A stretch of 64,000 bases of DNA. Source: Oryzias latipes. Taxonomy: Eukaryota; Chordata; Actinopteri; Beloniformes; Adrianichthyidae. Positions 32,201 through 45,119 of the stretch are shown here, in pieces. Under the pieces are notes generated by a model. That model did no database searches. It worked only from the letters and a program-made list of their open reading frames with translations, and was not told the origin of the DNA. How positions within the stretch are numbered: position 1 is the first letter of the stretch; every line of letters starts with the position of its first letter. Location of the stretch: positions 14,847,261-14,911,260 of the forward strand of contig NC_019866.2 in the NCBI RefSeq assembly GCF_002234675.1, read 5' to 3'. The position numbers were made by a program, and so were the translations under genes.

Positions 32201-34115
32201 CCAAACAGAAACAAAACAGATAACCTTGTCAGTAAAATAAGAAATGGTTTGATTTGAAATGGTTTATTTCAAGCAATCAAATAGGAATAATACACAAAAA
32301 CAATACAATCATCAGTTATACATTCATACAATAACTAATCAAACTTAGAATAATTAGACATAAAATTAAATATTGCTCGAAAGGGAGTGGAAGGAAACGA
32401 ATTTATTTAATCCCACCCCTGTTTTACTGTAACCATTTTATTACATGATTTATCAATATCCGGTTCCTAGAAAGCACATGACAAAGATGAATTACTTAAA
32501 TTATTTTGTAAAAAATAATTTTTAGAAATCAACATGGCAAAGAAGTATCCAAAATATTTGCAGATTATGTTACTTATAAAAGTCATTGATATGATTAAGA
32601 AATAATATTCTATAAGTAAAATAGACATTACCCTGTTTCAGGACTTTTCATAGCAAAATTATGTCAAGTATCAAAAGTTAATAATATGTGTAAAATTATG
32701 TTACATTAGGAAAAAATCATGAATCAGCTTATCAATTTTTTGGAGCAAATGAAGTTATATCATTAAAAGTCAATCAATTTGACAATTTTCAATAATTGAT
32801 TAATCATTTGTTTTATTATTTTTTTGCATTTTTATTTATCTTTTTTTCTTCTTTTTTTATGATAAAGTAATGCTATGAAGTAAAATAAAAATAAAAATGG
32901 GTCCATGTTTGTTGAAAGACCAAGGCTGGTATTTCTTCTTCTTCTGCTGATTAACAGCCGTTCTTCTCGGTTTAAAACAAAGCTTATAGTTCTCTTCGCT
33001 GTTGAGTCTGCAGACATTAGACAGAGGTCCATATCCTTCTTCAGTTGATATCACCTTCGCTTTGTAAAGTGTCCTTGGGTTTCATGAAAGGCGATTTAAA
33101 TAAAATGTATTATTATTATTATTAAATTCACAAAAATTTACCAGTTATGCCATGACTAATCCAGGTACATTTCTTTAAAAAAATCCTAATCTGATCATGT
33201 CTTGTTTTTCACTTAAATAAATATTTCCAGTACTGTATTGCCTAAGAAGATTTAGAAGTTCAGTGAAAAATATAAAGTTAAGATTTTCTATGTTTATGAA
33301 GAACACTTCAGTAGTCTTGAACAGTGAGTTTTTCAGTCACTTCAGCTGTTTCCAATGATGCAGGAATTACACAGAGCCCCCTAATTAGCAGTGCTTTCAA
33401 TCAAAATCTAATGTGAAACGCTTCATAAAAATGTTTTAAATTTGTCATTTTTGGTTTGAAACTAACATAAAAAGAGTTATGACATATAATTGTGATTTTC
33501 CTTGGAAGAAATCCTTGGAAATCTGTATTTCAGTGGAGCGTTGTGTTTTTTCTTAGACATTATTCACCTTGTTTTGACCTTGGCTTTGCTTTGTTTTTAG
33601 ATTTACTCATTCGTGTTTTGTCTCTGCATAAATGACTTTTCTTTATGAATCATGAAAACTGATCTCGACGGTTATGATTTTTGCAGTAAAAAAATGACAA
33701 ACTTTACCACTCCGAATAGAGATTTTTGGGCAGTTTCAGGTTCATTTTGTGTAATATATTCAAATCTATATATATAAAAGAAGAAGATGGATATTAAGCA
33801 TTGCCACAAAAACTATTTTAAAAATAAATTAATAGATTAATTTCCAAAGCAGTAAAATGAGCTCTTCTAAAGGTTAAAACAACAAAGAAATATTCATGAA
33901 AAATAATAAAAGGAAAGACTGTTGCAGATTTTCAACAGATGAAGTCAACAACTGCAGTTGTCATTCCAGAAACAATACTGACAAACATGAAATGAGTTTT
34001 TTTTCTAATAAATATCTATTAAAAAATGGAATGATTTTATTGTATCAGAAAAAGGTCTTTTCTGATTCACATGTGAATTCTGATGGAGCTGAATGTCTTC
34101 TGTGAGGTGGAGTCA
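32201..34115. repeat. V5-V6 interval, dispersed repeat and LINE/SINE tail
   Basis: About 32240-32470 is a second copy of the repeat at 26000-26310. About 33055-33125 has a TGTAAAGTGTCCTTGGG... then ATTATT tail typical of L2-type LINE or SINE ends. No V signal before the V6 promoter. Confidence 0.5.
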
Positions 34116-34191
34116 ATGCAAACATGGACGTCTTCCTCCTCTATTTATCTGACAGCAGAGATGACAGCAGAGACACTGAACTCAGTTGAAC

Positions 34192-34665
34192 ATGATGGAC
34201 TGTAGGACAGGACTGCTGCTTTTAACTCTCTGTTATGCAGGTGAACATCATCATGCAGATATTGTAGATTTATGATGTTTTCCTTTTTCTAAATCCAGAT
34301 ATCTGATTTCCCTTCCCAGTTGTTGATGGACAGACTCTGACTGAGTCTGAATCTGTGGTTAAAAGACCTGGAGAATCCCACAGACTGACCTGTTCAGCCT
34401 CTGGATTCACTTTCAGCAGCTATGGCATGAACTGGGTCAGACAGGCTCCTGGAAAAGGACTGGAGTGGATCGCTTATATTTGCACCTCCAGTTCTCCAAT
34501 TTATTACTCCCAGTCAGTCCAGGGACGGTTTTCCATTTCCAGAGATGATTCCAGCAGTAAACTTTATCTACAGATGAACAGTTTAAGGATGGAGGACACA
34601 GCAGTTTATTACTGTGCCAGAAGAGACACAGTGAGAGACATTTTAGGGACGGACGTACAAAAAGT
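34192..34665 (+). CDS. ighv: IGH V6 (family A), functional form
   Basis: Leader exon 34192-34240, identical in protein to V2; V exon 34320-34626. FR landmarks: [45 protein letters not shown] and [19 protein letters not shown] (34627-34633), 23-bp spacer, ACAAAAAGT (34657-34665). Octamer-like ATGCAAAC at 34116. CDR2 carries a Cys (YICTSS). Unlike V2 the FR3 residues are normal, so this is the intact partner of that pair. Confidence 0.93.
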
Positions 34666-35592
34666 ACTTCCTGTTTTATCTGTTTAAATCATCTTATCAA
34701 TGTCAGACAGATGTTGTTTTTCTGCACAATTCTGCTGAGACATATTTGGTCTTTGTATTTATAAAAGTAATTAAATCCCTGTTTTTTAACTGTCAGCTAA
34801 AAACACCAGAATAACATGAAGTAAAGTTAATAAATCATTGAATTTCTTGCCACTTTTGGTTAAAAGGTATTATAAAGATGGAGAAATTATAATTTTAACA
34901 ATCATATTTCATGGTAATTTCTGTTCATAAAAAAATGTGATCAAATTTAATCAAATATAAAATAAAATACCCACGACTCATTTGGTCGATAAATTCCATT
35001 GAATTACTTGTTCAGCTTTACACATGATAAAAGAAGTACATCAGATTGTTTTGATTTTAAATTATATGTTCTAGTTAAATTCTTCTTCATCTTATTGACG
35101 GTTTCTCAGATTTACAGAGATGACAGAAAGCAACATATTTGTTTACGTTGATTATATTTACTTATTACAGTAATCCTCCACATTTTGTTACTATATAAGA
35201 ATACTGTAACTGATTTATTTGATCAAAACCAGCACTCTTTGTTAACCTCTACTAACTAATCATGTTTATTTTTTGTCAAATGCAAACAAGATAAATGTGT
35301 TTTTAATGTAAGTATTTCACATTGTAAAGTAAAAGTAAAGGCTTGAGGAAAGAACTTAAACTTTAGTAAATAACCTTAAATATGAGTAAACCGTGAAACA
35401 AGGAAGATAAAAATCGACATATAGTTAAGATTTAAATAATTATTCTACATAAAATATATATGATGGAGGTTACATTTTTTGTCCTAAAACTATTTGTTTT
35501 TCAATATAAAATAAATTATGAGAGAACAGACAGCTGATCTGCAAATACATGGTTTATTCACCAAAATATAGATATTTGTTCTTCTGCCCCAC
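34666..35592. other. V6-V7 spacer, duplicate of the V2-V3 spacer
   Basis: Colinear with 27436-28993 without the 620-bp block. No other feature seen. Confidence 0.6.
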
Positions 35593-35765
35593 ATGTAAAT
35601 GTTGATCTGATCTGTCATTTTACTAAAATATCATTTCCTGACAGCCCACATATGCTGTAAGGAAATCAGGCTCTTACATCACCATTCATCTTAAAAAGAC
35701 CAGATGTCATGTTGTCAGCCAAGTAGAAGCTCCAATCAGTCATCTTCATCCTCATCATCCTCATC

Positions 35766-36221
35766 ATGTTCTCTGTAGTTCTGCTACTGCTTCTGGCTGC
35801 TGGATCCTGTGAGTTTGACTGAGGCAAAGACACTGTTCACTGTTGTTACACCATTAACCATTAAACTGTTTGTCCTCTTCAGGTGTAAAGTGTGAACAGC
35901 TGACACAGCCAGACTCTGTGAGTCTGCAGCCAGGTCAGAGGCTGACCATCACCTGTCAGGTCTCTTATTCTGTGAGCAGCTACTGGACAGGTTGGATCAG
36001 ACAGCCTGCAGGGAAAGGATTGGAATGGATTGGTAGCGAACGTGTTGGATATGCTAAATACTACAAAGATTCACTGAAGAACAAGTTCAGCATTGATTTG
36101 GACTCTTCCAACAACAGAGTGACTCTAAAGGGACAGAACATGCAGGCTGAAGACTCTGCTGTGTATTTCTGTGCCAGACATCCACAGTGACACAAACCAT
36201 CAGCAGACCTGAACAAAAACC
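35766..36221 (+). CDS. ighv: IGH V7 (family B), functional form
   Basis: Leader exon 35766-35808, V exon 35883-36182. FR landmarks: [39 protein letters not shown] and DSAVYFCAR. Consensus RSS: CACAGTG (36183-36189), 23-bp spacer, ACAAAAACC (36213-36221). CDR2 (SERVGYAKY) differs most from V3, while frameworks and both flanks are near-identical. Confidence 0.94.
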
Positions 36222-36284
36222 CCTCAGAGCCTGAAAACTTGTAACATGAATCCACCAGAGGAGGCGCTCTAACACTACTGGATA

Positions 36285-36884
36285 ATTGGTTTGTAAAGTA
36301 GAAGATAGTTACTCCTAAACTTTTATTTGTGCTTGAACAATGATTTAAACGAAATGTAGTTTGACAATTGTAAACATTTAAACAAAATGCGTTTTGTTAT
36401 CATCCATTTAACATTTGAGTTGACATTAAAATTGATTTTTGGTTAACAATGACTATCCTTTGAATTATCAAGGCAAATGCATGAGAGGTGGTTTTTGGAA
36501 CTAAAACCTAAAAAATAAAATTAGACTGACTTGACTAAAAATCACTACACATGAACATAACAAAACAAAACTGAACTGTAAAAACCTGAATTGTGGAAAA
36601 AAAAAGACTGGTAACTTTTATTCCAAGTATTTTATTGCATTACATAAAACCCCTCAGACACCCCTAATATTTTCTGTTTTTGAGAATCAAAACAAGATTA
36701 TTCTGTCTGTACTAAATAATATCTAATTTATTTTATTTTGTAAGTTGGCCTTGAAACTCAATTTTTAGTCTTTAATGGTATTTAAACTGGAAGATGCCCA
36801 TTAATAGCATGTTGACAATAAAATTTAACAAAAAGGTTTCCTGTGAATTACTTTTTTCAAAGCTTCCAGTTATGCTCTAACTAT
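36285..36884. other. Non-coding, nothing recognised
   Basis: A+T-rich DNA after the end of the duplicated V7 flank. Confidence 0.4.
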
Positions 36885-37105
36885 CTTCTTCTTCCACTTT
36901 CGGCTTCTCCCATCAGGGGTCGCCACAGCGAACAAGTCGCATGGTAAATTTGGCAATGTTTTACGCCGGATGCCCTTCCTGACGCAACCTTCTCAAACCG
37001 GGCTTGGAACCGGCAGAGGTAGAGAAGGGAACAGGGAGCAGCCCGGAGTCGAACCCAGGTTTCACGGATGGAAGGCGGCGCAAACCAGCACGAGCTAAAC
37101 TGGCG
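36885..37105 (-). repeat. tRNA-derived SINE, minus strand
   Basis: Minus-strand head has an A-box-like TTAGCTCGTGCTGG (near 37100) and B-box-like GGGTTCGACTCC (near 37050). The body has GGATGCCCTTCCTGACGCAA (36968-36987) and GGGGTCGCCACAGCG, hallmarks of a widespread fish SINE. Confidence 0.72.
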
Positions 37106-37469
37106 CTACTTGTGGTAAATGTGTCATGGTCTTTTGTTTTAAGTCAGCATCAAAGATTTGCAGCTTCTCATGAAAGAGTCATTTCCTCCCTGTCTGTGCC
37201 TTTGGGACACCAGCTGAGGCCAAATCACTAAAAGAAAGACTAACATTTGCAGATGAAAAAGATCAGTTTCACTGCTCAGTTTGCATGTCAGCAGATGCTC
37301 ATGTCTGTTCAAATTTTCTGCATATGTGCATCAACTGAAACAAGGTTTTAACATCATGCATTAAAAGAAAAGAGTGATTGCTGCCGATTTGTAGATTTGA
37401 CTGTGATGTTTGAGTTCCACCTCAAAAAAACCTATAATAGAAATTTTAAACCGGGTTGTTGTAGTAGGT

Positions 37470-37575
37470 TTAGGGGCTGTCATCTGGACTTAGTTTTAAA
37501 GTTAGAAGACGTTTCACCTCTTATCCAAGAGGCCTTGTCAATTCTAAATAGCTGGTCGCAGAGCTGGTATATATA

Positions 37576-37663
<88 letters not shown>

Positions 37664-38620
37664 TCATGTGGGATGAGTCAGACCTGAAACTGGATGGTAT
37701 TGTCAACTTAGCCTTCATGGTTTCGGGTCGTTAAGTGTCCTTTGTCCTCAGCTGGGGGTTGGGGAGCCAGTGACTCCCTCCCCAAGCTGGTCATCTCTTT
37801 CAGCTGTTAACGACCCTGGTGGAACTGGTTCGGTTTGTTTGGGTTTCAGAACACTGCCATAGATGGATGGAAGAATAAACCTGAGACCACCATTCTTATT
37901 AAGAGAAGGCTTATCCTTCTTGACAAAGATGGCTTTTTTTCACTCCTCCCTCAAACCATCCTTTCTCTCTGGCTAGAATTCAGACTTCACTGTCCTCCAA
38001 TGAGTGGTTTGTGGCCTTCAGGTGGAGGTGCACTGCAGACTCAGGTCCACTTGGGTTGGCTCTGCGATGTTGGTAAAGCCGCTTGTGTAGTGGTTGTTTG
38101 GTTTCCCCTATATACTGTTCATTGCAGTTCTCTTTGGAGTGGATAGAGTACACAACATTACTCTGTTTGTAGCTAGGAATTTTGTCCTTTGGATGAACCA
38201 GTTTTTGTCTGAGAGTATTAACTGGTTTGAGATGAACTGGGATGTTATGTTATCTGAAAATCCTTTTTAGTTTTTCAGACAGGCCTGAGATATAGGGAAT
38301 TGAAATACTGTTCCCTTTCGTCTCTTGTTCCGTCTTGTCTTGTTTTCCTGTATGTTGGGATCTGGTGAATGCCTAGTTGGAATATCAACAGGTTTGGAGG
38401 GCTTGACGGATATGCTGCTCTTCTTTCTTCTTTCCGTCAGAGCTTGTGGGGACCTCCTGGGCTCTGTCTTGTAATGTTCTGATAACGCTTAGTTTGTGCT
38501 GTAAAGGGTGGTTTGAATTAAATAGAAGGTATTGATCTGTGTGAGTAGGCTTCCTGTACACATCAACCTGGAGCTGTCTGTCAATGGAACCAAACTGGAT
38601 GAATGAGAGTCTTCATAGAC
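37470..38620 (-). pseudogene. Penelope-like retroelement, C-terminal GIY-YIG part
   Basis: Minus-strand translation at about 38150-37980 reads NVVYSIHSKENCNEQYIGET, then KQPLHKRLYQHRR: the GIY-YIG endonuclease motif region of Penelope-like elements. A stop follows soon after SLEDSEV. The 3' non-coding end (about 37560-37470) has the AGAAGACGTTTCACC-type repeat word. A (TA)n tract splits it. Dead copy. Confidence 0.68.
37569..37659. repeat. (TA)n microsatellite
   Basis: Uninterrupted TA dinucleotides, about 45 units. Confidence 0.95.
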
Positions 38621-38736
38621 TTAGTTATACAGTTTAAAACTAACACACCAAGAACAGGTTGATGATGCTACAATGCTCTACTTATCTTTGCTAATGCTTT
38701 ACTAATGTTTTTGCCAAAGCGATAATACTGAAACAA

Positions 38737-38850
<114 letters not shown>

Positions 38851-39119
38851 GGTAATATTGATATTATAATTGAGAACATGTGACAAATAATGGAAAGCAA
38901 ACTAAAGTACAGACATCTGGAAGGTGGTGTGACAATCAACACCACCTTCCAGATGTGTCAGCAGCTCTCCCCCTTCTGTTAATATCCCTGTCATCATCAG
39001 GCCTCGCTACCATTACCAACCTATTTCCAGAGGATTCCATCTTGCCTGCCTCATCACCCTCCCCCTGCAGACCCTCTCTGTGCAAAGTACTCAGGATGTG
39101 TTCTGTTGCCCCACCTGGT

Positions 39120-39785
39120 TGCCACTGAACAGCAGAAACCTTCAACCCTTTGCAAAGGTTTGCGCTTCTGAATGCACGCTCAATCTCGAACAAAGCTTAT
39201 AATTTTGGTGACTTGTTCTCATCTGAAAATCTTGACTTCTTGAATTTTTATCCACTCTTATCAAAATTAAGAAGGTTTTAATTCTTGGTGATTATTATTT
39301 GCATGTGGATGACCCACCTTCTAAAGAGGCTTTGGAATTTTTAACACTCAACTTAGCCTTCATGGTTTCGGGTCGTTAAGTTTGCACTGACTCCCGATCA
39401 AGTGGTGTATTAGTTTTAACCTATATAGAGCTTTAAATAAACAGACCCCCAAATACTTATCAGACTTTGCTTTGTCCCAAAGGTGAACGGTCATACCAGG
39501 CAATAGCCCGCAGACTCTGGAATGCCTTCCCTCTGTCCCTTTGTATGGCCGACACTGTCGATTCTTTCAAAAGTTAACTAAAGAAACTTTTATTCAATTA
39601 GGCTTTTAGCTGACTGGTTTTATTGTTATTTCTATTCTATGTTTATTTTATTCTATTGAGTTTTGTTTGACATCATTTTTAATAGGATTGTTTCTATGTT
39701 TTTTTTATTGTATTGTATTGTGTTGTTTTATTGTTAAGTGCTTTGGGATTTTATCTGTGAAAGGCGCTATATTAATAAAACGTAC
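39120..39785 (+). pseudogene. LINE (L2/CR1-type) remnant, internally deleted
   Basis: Near 39165-39335 fragments resemble an endonuclease domain: LNARSISNKAYNFGDLFSSE and then a VIIICMWMTHLL/HVDDP-like stretch in shifted frames. At 39500-39600 the end of a reverse transcriptase frame reads RRLWNAFPLSLCMADTVDSF. The tail (39735-39785) is AAGTGCTTTGGGATTTTATC then AAAGGCGCTATATTAATAAA, the typical LINE 3' end. The middle of the protein is missing. Confidence 0.68.
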
Positions 39786-40636
39786 CTACTTAAAACATTG
39801 GAAGACTAAACAATAATTCAATATAATTAAAAAAAATAGGTAAAACTCAGAGAAATAAAAATGTGTGTGGACAATGTCAAAAGTATATTTTTGTATCAGT
39901 TGTCATTAGAACTGTAAAAAAGTTATTCTTGCTGCTTGATTCTAAATTTAAAAAAAAAATACGTAATATGCATAATTGTTTTTTAAAATGCAACAAAACG
40001 ATGAGCTTATTTTATAGTAATATAACATTTATTCCATGAGGTCAATAAAAATGAAACCTATTGGTTGATTTTACTGTATTTTATTTTTAAAAATGAGAAC
40101 ATTTTGGATCTCTATACTTGTACAGTTGATAACCTGAACTGCTGTTTTCATGCATTGAGAGTTTTTGATTTTCATCGTAAAGCTTTTATAGCCTAAAGAA
40201 AAACAATTAAAATTCTATCATATAAAATAAAACTTTATTTATGAGGCACTTTTCATAAATACATGAAGGTTCAACAAAATAAAAACATCTTTTAAACTAA
40301 AAAAACAATATAAAGACATTCACACATATGATGCGCTTAAATCCACAAACCACTTCCCACATTGTTAAAGATAAAATGTCACATGACTAAGAAAAGGATC
40401 AGAAATCTGGCTTGATGCTGAGTGATGATACCATGGTATGAGGATCTGTCCAAACCTCTTCCATTCAAAGCAACCAGCCAGATTCCACTGCAACAACACT
40501 GATTACTGAAAAGGCTGAGTCACTGGTGTGGAGTAAAAAATTGAAGTAAAAAAACAAAAAAAGAAAGTAAAAGAATAAATAAATAAAAGCACACTACACA
40601 TAGAATAACAATAAGTGAATACCAAATAATCTAAAA
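39786..40636. other. Non-coding, small repeat scraps
   Basis: A+T-rich. At 40222-40330 a stretch starting ACTTTATTTATGAGGCACTT resembles a LINE/SINE tail in minus orientation. Confidence 0.4.
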
Positions 40637-40938
40637 AAAATATCGGTAACGCTTCCTTTTACAGTACAGTACTTACAGTGTACTTAAGTGGTATTTACAT
40701 GGTACTTATAGTGTAACTACTGGGTACTTTCAGGGTACTTACATGGTACTTTTTATGGAATTTACTGGGTACTTACAGTGTGTTTACATGGTACTTTCTA
40801 TGGGACTTTACTGGGTACTTACATGGTACTTTTTGTGTCTACTCTGTACTTACATGGTATTTTTGTGTCTACTCTGTACTTACCGTGTATTTATATGGTA
40901 CTATTTGGTTCATACCTATGTGGTACATACTGGGTATT

Positions 40939-41757
40939 GTTGGAAAATATAATCTGTCGCTTTGAGATTACTTTCCTTTGTTGCATGTTCAATAAAGTCG
41001 AGAAGAAGAAAACCACGGGATTCGTCCGGATTAAAGATTAACAAATTTATTCCCTAACAATATTTCTAAAAAACAGAGTAAAAACAGAGTAAAATAAAAA
41101 CAGATCGATCTGGGTGTCCAAAATCAAGGCCTGCAATACGCAAGAGGTTACATTCCGAATTCACATGCAGCTTGTCTGGAGACACAGGAAAATTCCTTGA
41201 GTTCAGACTTTTAAGCATGTGGGCAGAACATCCTCCCCCGGGAGCAAGATGGCCGCCGAATCTCCGCCTCTGGTCGCTAGAGATTGGCTGGCAGGGAGCC
41301 TGCCCACTTCTGTCAGTCCATGTTAGGAGTCAGCATCCGTTTTCCCGCGTCTGAAGTCACCTCCCAGACTGACATGGTCCCGCAACCAAATGGCTCCCTA
41401 GGTGGCCCCCACGTGTGGCCGGATCTTCTTAACATACAGTAGACAATACACCTTTGTTCCCCACACGGGAGCAGATGCCTGTGGCGGTTCCCAGGGATTG
41501 AGATGATTGATTTATGATCCAAGTCAGACCTACAACCAAATGGCCCCAGAAGATCAAAGACCGTTTTCTCCTGAAGGGGTTGGAGGTTGGAGCTGCATTC
41601 CTGAAACCTCTTTACATATGCAATTATCAGGAAGTCCCTTTTAATTGAAATGACTGAAACCCACACACAGTAAACCTGAAAGAAAACCTTCAAAGAAATA
41701 AAGATAAGATAAAAACCTAGGAGAAATAAGAACCACAAAAATAAATTCCTTCAGTTT
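40939..41757 (-). mobile_element. LTR-like insertion in the left arm of the palindrome
   Basis: The right arm has CTGGGTATTTATAATATT uninterrupted (as its reverse complement near 44840-44860), while the left arm is split here by about 820 bp. Ends read TGTTGGAAAA at the left and TTCCTTCA at the right, i.e. TG...CA on the minus strand. No protein motif recognised; retroviral or retrotransposon class not determined. Confidence 0.55.
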
Positions 41758-43497
41758 TTATAATATTCTTACTGGGTATTTACATGTTGTGCAAAGGTGT
41801 CTTTTATGGTACTTACCACATGTAAGAACAAGGTAAGTACAAATAAAGTACTTTGACCTTTAGGTCTGCACTCGCTGCATGTTTCATGGTATTTACCATG
41901 AATTTACCACAGAAACTACCCCTTAAGTACACTGAAACTGTAACTGTAAAAGAAAGTCAGCCCTATTTCCACTCAACTACATGGTACTTTCATCACGAAA
42001 TACTGGGTATGTTCACTTGAATATTACTTGGTACTTACCCCTTAAGTACAATGAAACTGTAACTGTAAAAGAAAGTCAGCCCTATTTCCACTCTATTACA
42101 TGGTACTTTCAGTAGTAAATGCTGGGTATGTACACGTATTACCTTCCTGTGCAGTGTACATACACACTTGGTCTTCTGACCTCACCAAATGAGACAATGC
42201 TAACTTGTTGGTAAAGGTCAAATAACTACATTGTAAAAACATATTCTGGCCTGATTACTTCTTGTAACATGAGGCAAGTTTAAAAAGAAACAAGACAGCA
42301 GTGAAAAGAACAATCTTTAATATGATACATGTCTGCAGCATACAAAGTGTCATCACAATGAAATAGGTTTTAAGTACAAAACAGTACAAAGGAGCATTCC
42401 AAAAAACACATTATTGGCCTGAGGGTCGTGCTTTTTGTCCGTCAAAATTCTTTCAGCAGAGTTTGGTAACGGTGCAGGACTTCTTCAAGGTTTGTAACTG
42501 CAAGAAAATTCACAATATGAGATCAAGTGAACATAAAAAGCATAACGACTTTGATGAAATACAAAATAAATTTTACTTATTTAATCATTTCTGTAATGAG
42601 TTTGATACATTTCTGTGAATTCTTTTTCGCTTTGACTGTAATGCTTGAAATTAATCAATTATCCTCATTTATGAACATGATAGATTATTCACAACTTTAT
42701 ATTTTAGTTACATAAACAAGAACAACAAAAAAGAAATCAAAGAAAAAAAATCAAAATTGCCATAAAAAATCTAATTTGTTTAGACAAAGAATGACAAAAG
42801 CAATGTTTTAATTGGCAATTGCTGTGTGTATTTCTTCTTTATAAATATTATTCGCACCTACAATTTGCATTAGCATGAAAAACATTGCAGTGTAAAAGAA
42901 AAGGAAAAAAGAAATAAATAGGCAATTTCAAATTCAACACAGTTATTCACAAAAATATGTTTTACATTTTCAAACAGTTACATTCACTGTTGGGTGGTAT
43001 TGTTGTCTCTATCTCATATTTGAAAATAAATAAATAAATAAAAATAAAATAAAAACGGCGAAAGAAAAGAAAATGGGGAAAAGGCAGTTAAACTCTTCAT
43101 TAATGTAAATAATATGTCCACTTGGTGGATTTAACTTACTTTAGCTTACTCTCCTGTGGATTCGTCTGGAATGTCTTCTTCACCACAGCTGATCTAAAGC
43201 GGTAAAAAGACGGAAGTACGTCATCATTATTTTAAATAAACGCCTTTCTTTGATTTTCCCAGAAAGACGTGCGCTCAGTCAAACGAGCACAGAACAACAG
43301 ACTTTATCATTTAGTCTACGTGCTTGTTTTACAGGTGCCACTCTCCTGGTAAGTAACAACAATGTTTGTAGATTTTCATTACAAACTTTGAAAATGTATA
43401 CATGAAATAACTGAAATTATTGGAGTAAGGTAGACATGCTCTTACGTCACGTTTCAAACACAGAGATAGTGGCTTGAAATCACGAGGTTAGCTTCTT

Positions 43498-43629
43498 TAT
43501 AAAGTTTGATCAGTTTAAATATTTACATGTAATTTAACCAATATTTAAAAAAAACAAAAACACTATAAAGTTTGATCAGTTTAAATATTTACATGTAATT
43601 TAACCAATATTTAAAAAAAACAAAAACAC
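43498..43629. repeat. 66-bp tandem duplication in the palindrome loop
   Basis: Two near-identical copies, from TATAAAGTTTGATCAG at 43498 and again at 43564, each ending in an A-rich AAAACAAAAACACT. Confidence 0.85.
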
Positions 43630-45119
43630 TGGCTTACCTGCCAGATGAAGAGAAATTCAAACTGTTGCGCGCGCCTCGAGGCTCTCCGGATTAATGCACG
43701 TTCACTTTGGGGGTAGTTGTGCTGCATTCAAGTGCGCTGGGAATTTGCAACTTTACTTGCCCCGACCTAGTTAACAAAAACACACACTCGGGGTGTTTTT
43801 AGTATTAAAAGTAAATATTTAGCCTTGTTGTTTTACATATTTTCCTGACATTATATAATATATATTAAAACAAGTTCATTTTTACAACAATATTTTAAAA
43901 AAGTTAAGTTTTGAATAATTTATTATCATGTTTTTAAATGAGGATAATTGATTAATTTCAAGCATTACAGTCAAAGCGATAAAAAAATCATAGAGATTTA
44001 TCAAACTCATTACAGAAATGATTAAATAAGTAAAATTTATTTTGTATTTCATCAAAGTCGTTCTGCTTTTTATGTTCACTTGAGCTCATATTGTGAATTT
44101 CCTTGCAGTTACAAACCTTGAAGAAGTCCTGCACCGTTACCAAACTCTGCTGAAAGAATTTTGATGGACAAAAAGCACGACCCTCAGGCCAATAATGTGT
44201 TTTTTAGAATTCTCCTTTGCACTGTTTTGTACTTAAAACCTATTTCATTGTGATGACACTTTGTATGCTGCAGACATGTATCATATTAAAGATTGTTGTT
44301 TTCACTGCTGTCTTGTTTCTCTTTAAACTTGCCTCATGTTACAAGAAGTAATCAGGCCAGAATATGTTTTTACAATGTAGTTATTTGACCTTTACCAACA
44401 GGTTAGCATTGTCTCATTTGGTGAGGTCAGAAGACCAAGTGTGTATGTACACTGCACAGGAAGGTAATATGTGTACATACCCAGCATTTACTACTGAAAG
44501 TACCATGTAATAGAGTGGAAATAGGGCTGACTTTCTTTTACAGTTACAGTTTCATTGTACTTAAGGGGTAAGTACCAAGTAATATTCAAGTGAACATACC
44601 CAGTATTTCGTGATGAAAGTACCATGTAGTTGAGTGGAAATAGGGCTGACTTTCTTTTACAGTTACAGTTTCAGTGTAATTAAGGGGTAGTTTCTGTGGT
44701 AAATTCATGGTAAATACCATGAAACATGAAGCGAGTGCAGACCTAAAGGTCAAGGTACTTTATTTGTACTTACCTTGTTCTTACATGTGGTAAGTACCAT
44801 AAAAGACACCTTTGCACAACATGTAAATACCCAGTAAGAATATTATAAATACCCAGTATGTAACACATAGGTATGAACCAAATAGTACCATATAAATACA
44901 CAGTATGTACCATGTAAGTACAGAGTAGACACAAAAAGTACCATGTAAGTACCTAGTAAAGTCCCATAGAAAGTACCATGTAAACACACTGTAAGTACCC
45001 AGTAAATTCCATAAAAAGTACCATGTAAGTACCCAGTAGTTACACTATAAGTACCATGTAAATACCACTTAAGTACACTGTAAGTACTATACTGTAAAAG
45101 AGAGCGTTACCAACATATC

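Larger units (their letters stand above)
40637..45119. mobile_element. 4.47-kb palindromic hAT-like element with long inverted arms
   Basis: Ends GGTAACGCT... at 40645 and its mirror ending 45111. Flanks AAAATATC (40637-40644) and AACATATC (45112-45119) are an 8-bp target duplication with one mismatch, as made by hAT transposases. The arms are inverted copies: 40645-42700 pairs with 45111-43890. Their outer parts carry many copies of CATGGTACTT and ACTGGGTACTTAC words; the inner parts pair too (42530-42690 with 44075-43900). The loop is about 42720-43880. No transposase frame seen, so non-autonomous. Confidence 0.85.

Noticed and set aside
40680-40935. Regularly spaced short repeats resembling a CRISPR array
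   Set aside because: Spacing is irregular, repeats are imperfect, and they are mirrored in the opposite arm: subterminal repeats of a transposon in a vertebrate genome.
41313-41738. 141-codon minus frame
   Set aside because: Lies in the LTR-like insertion, no recognised domain; could be chance.
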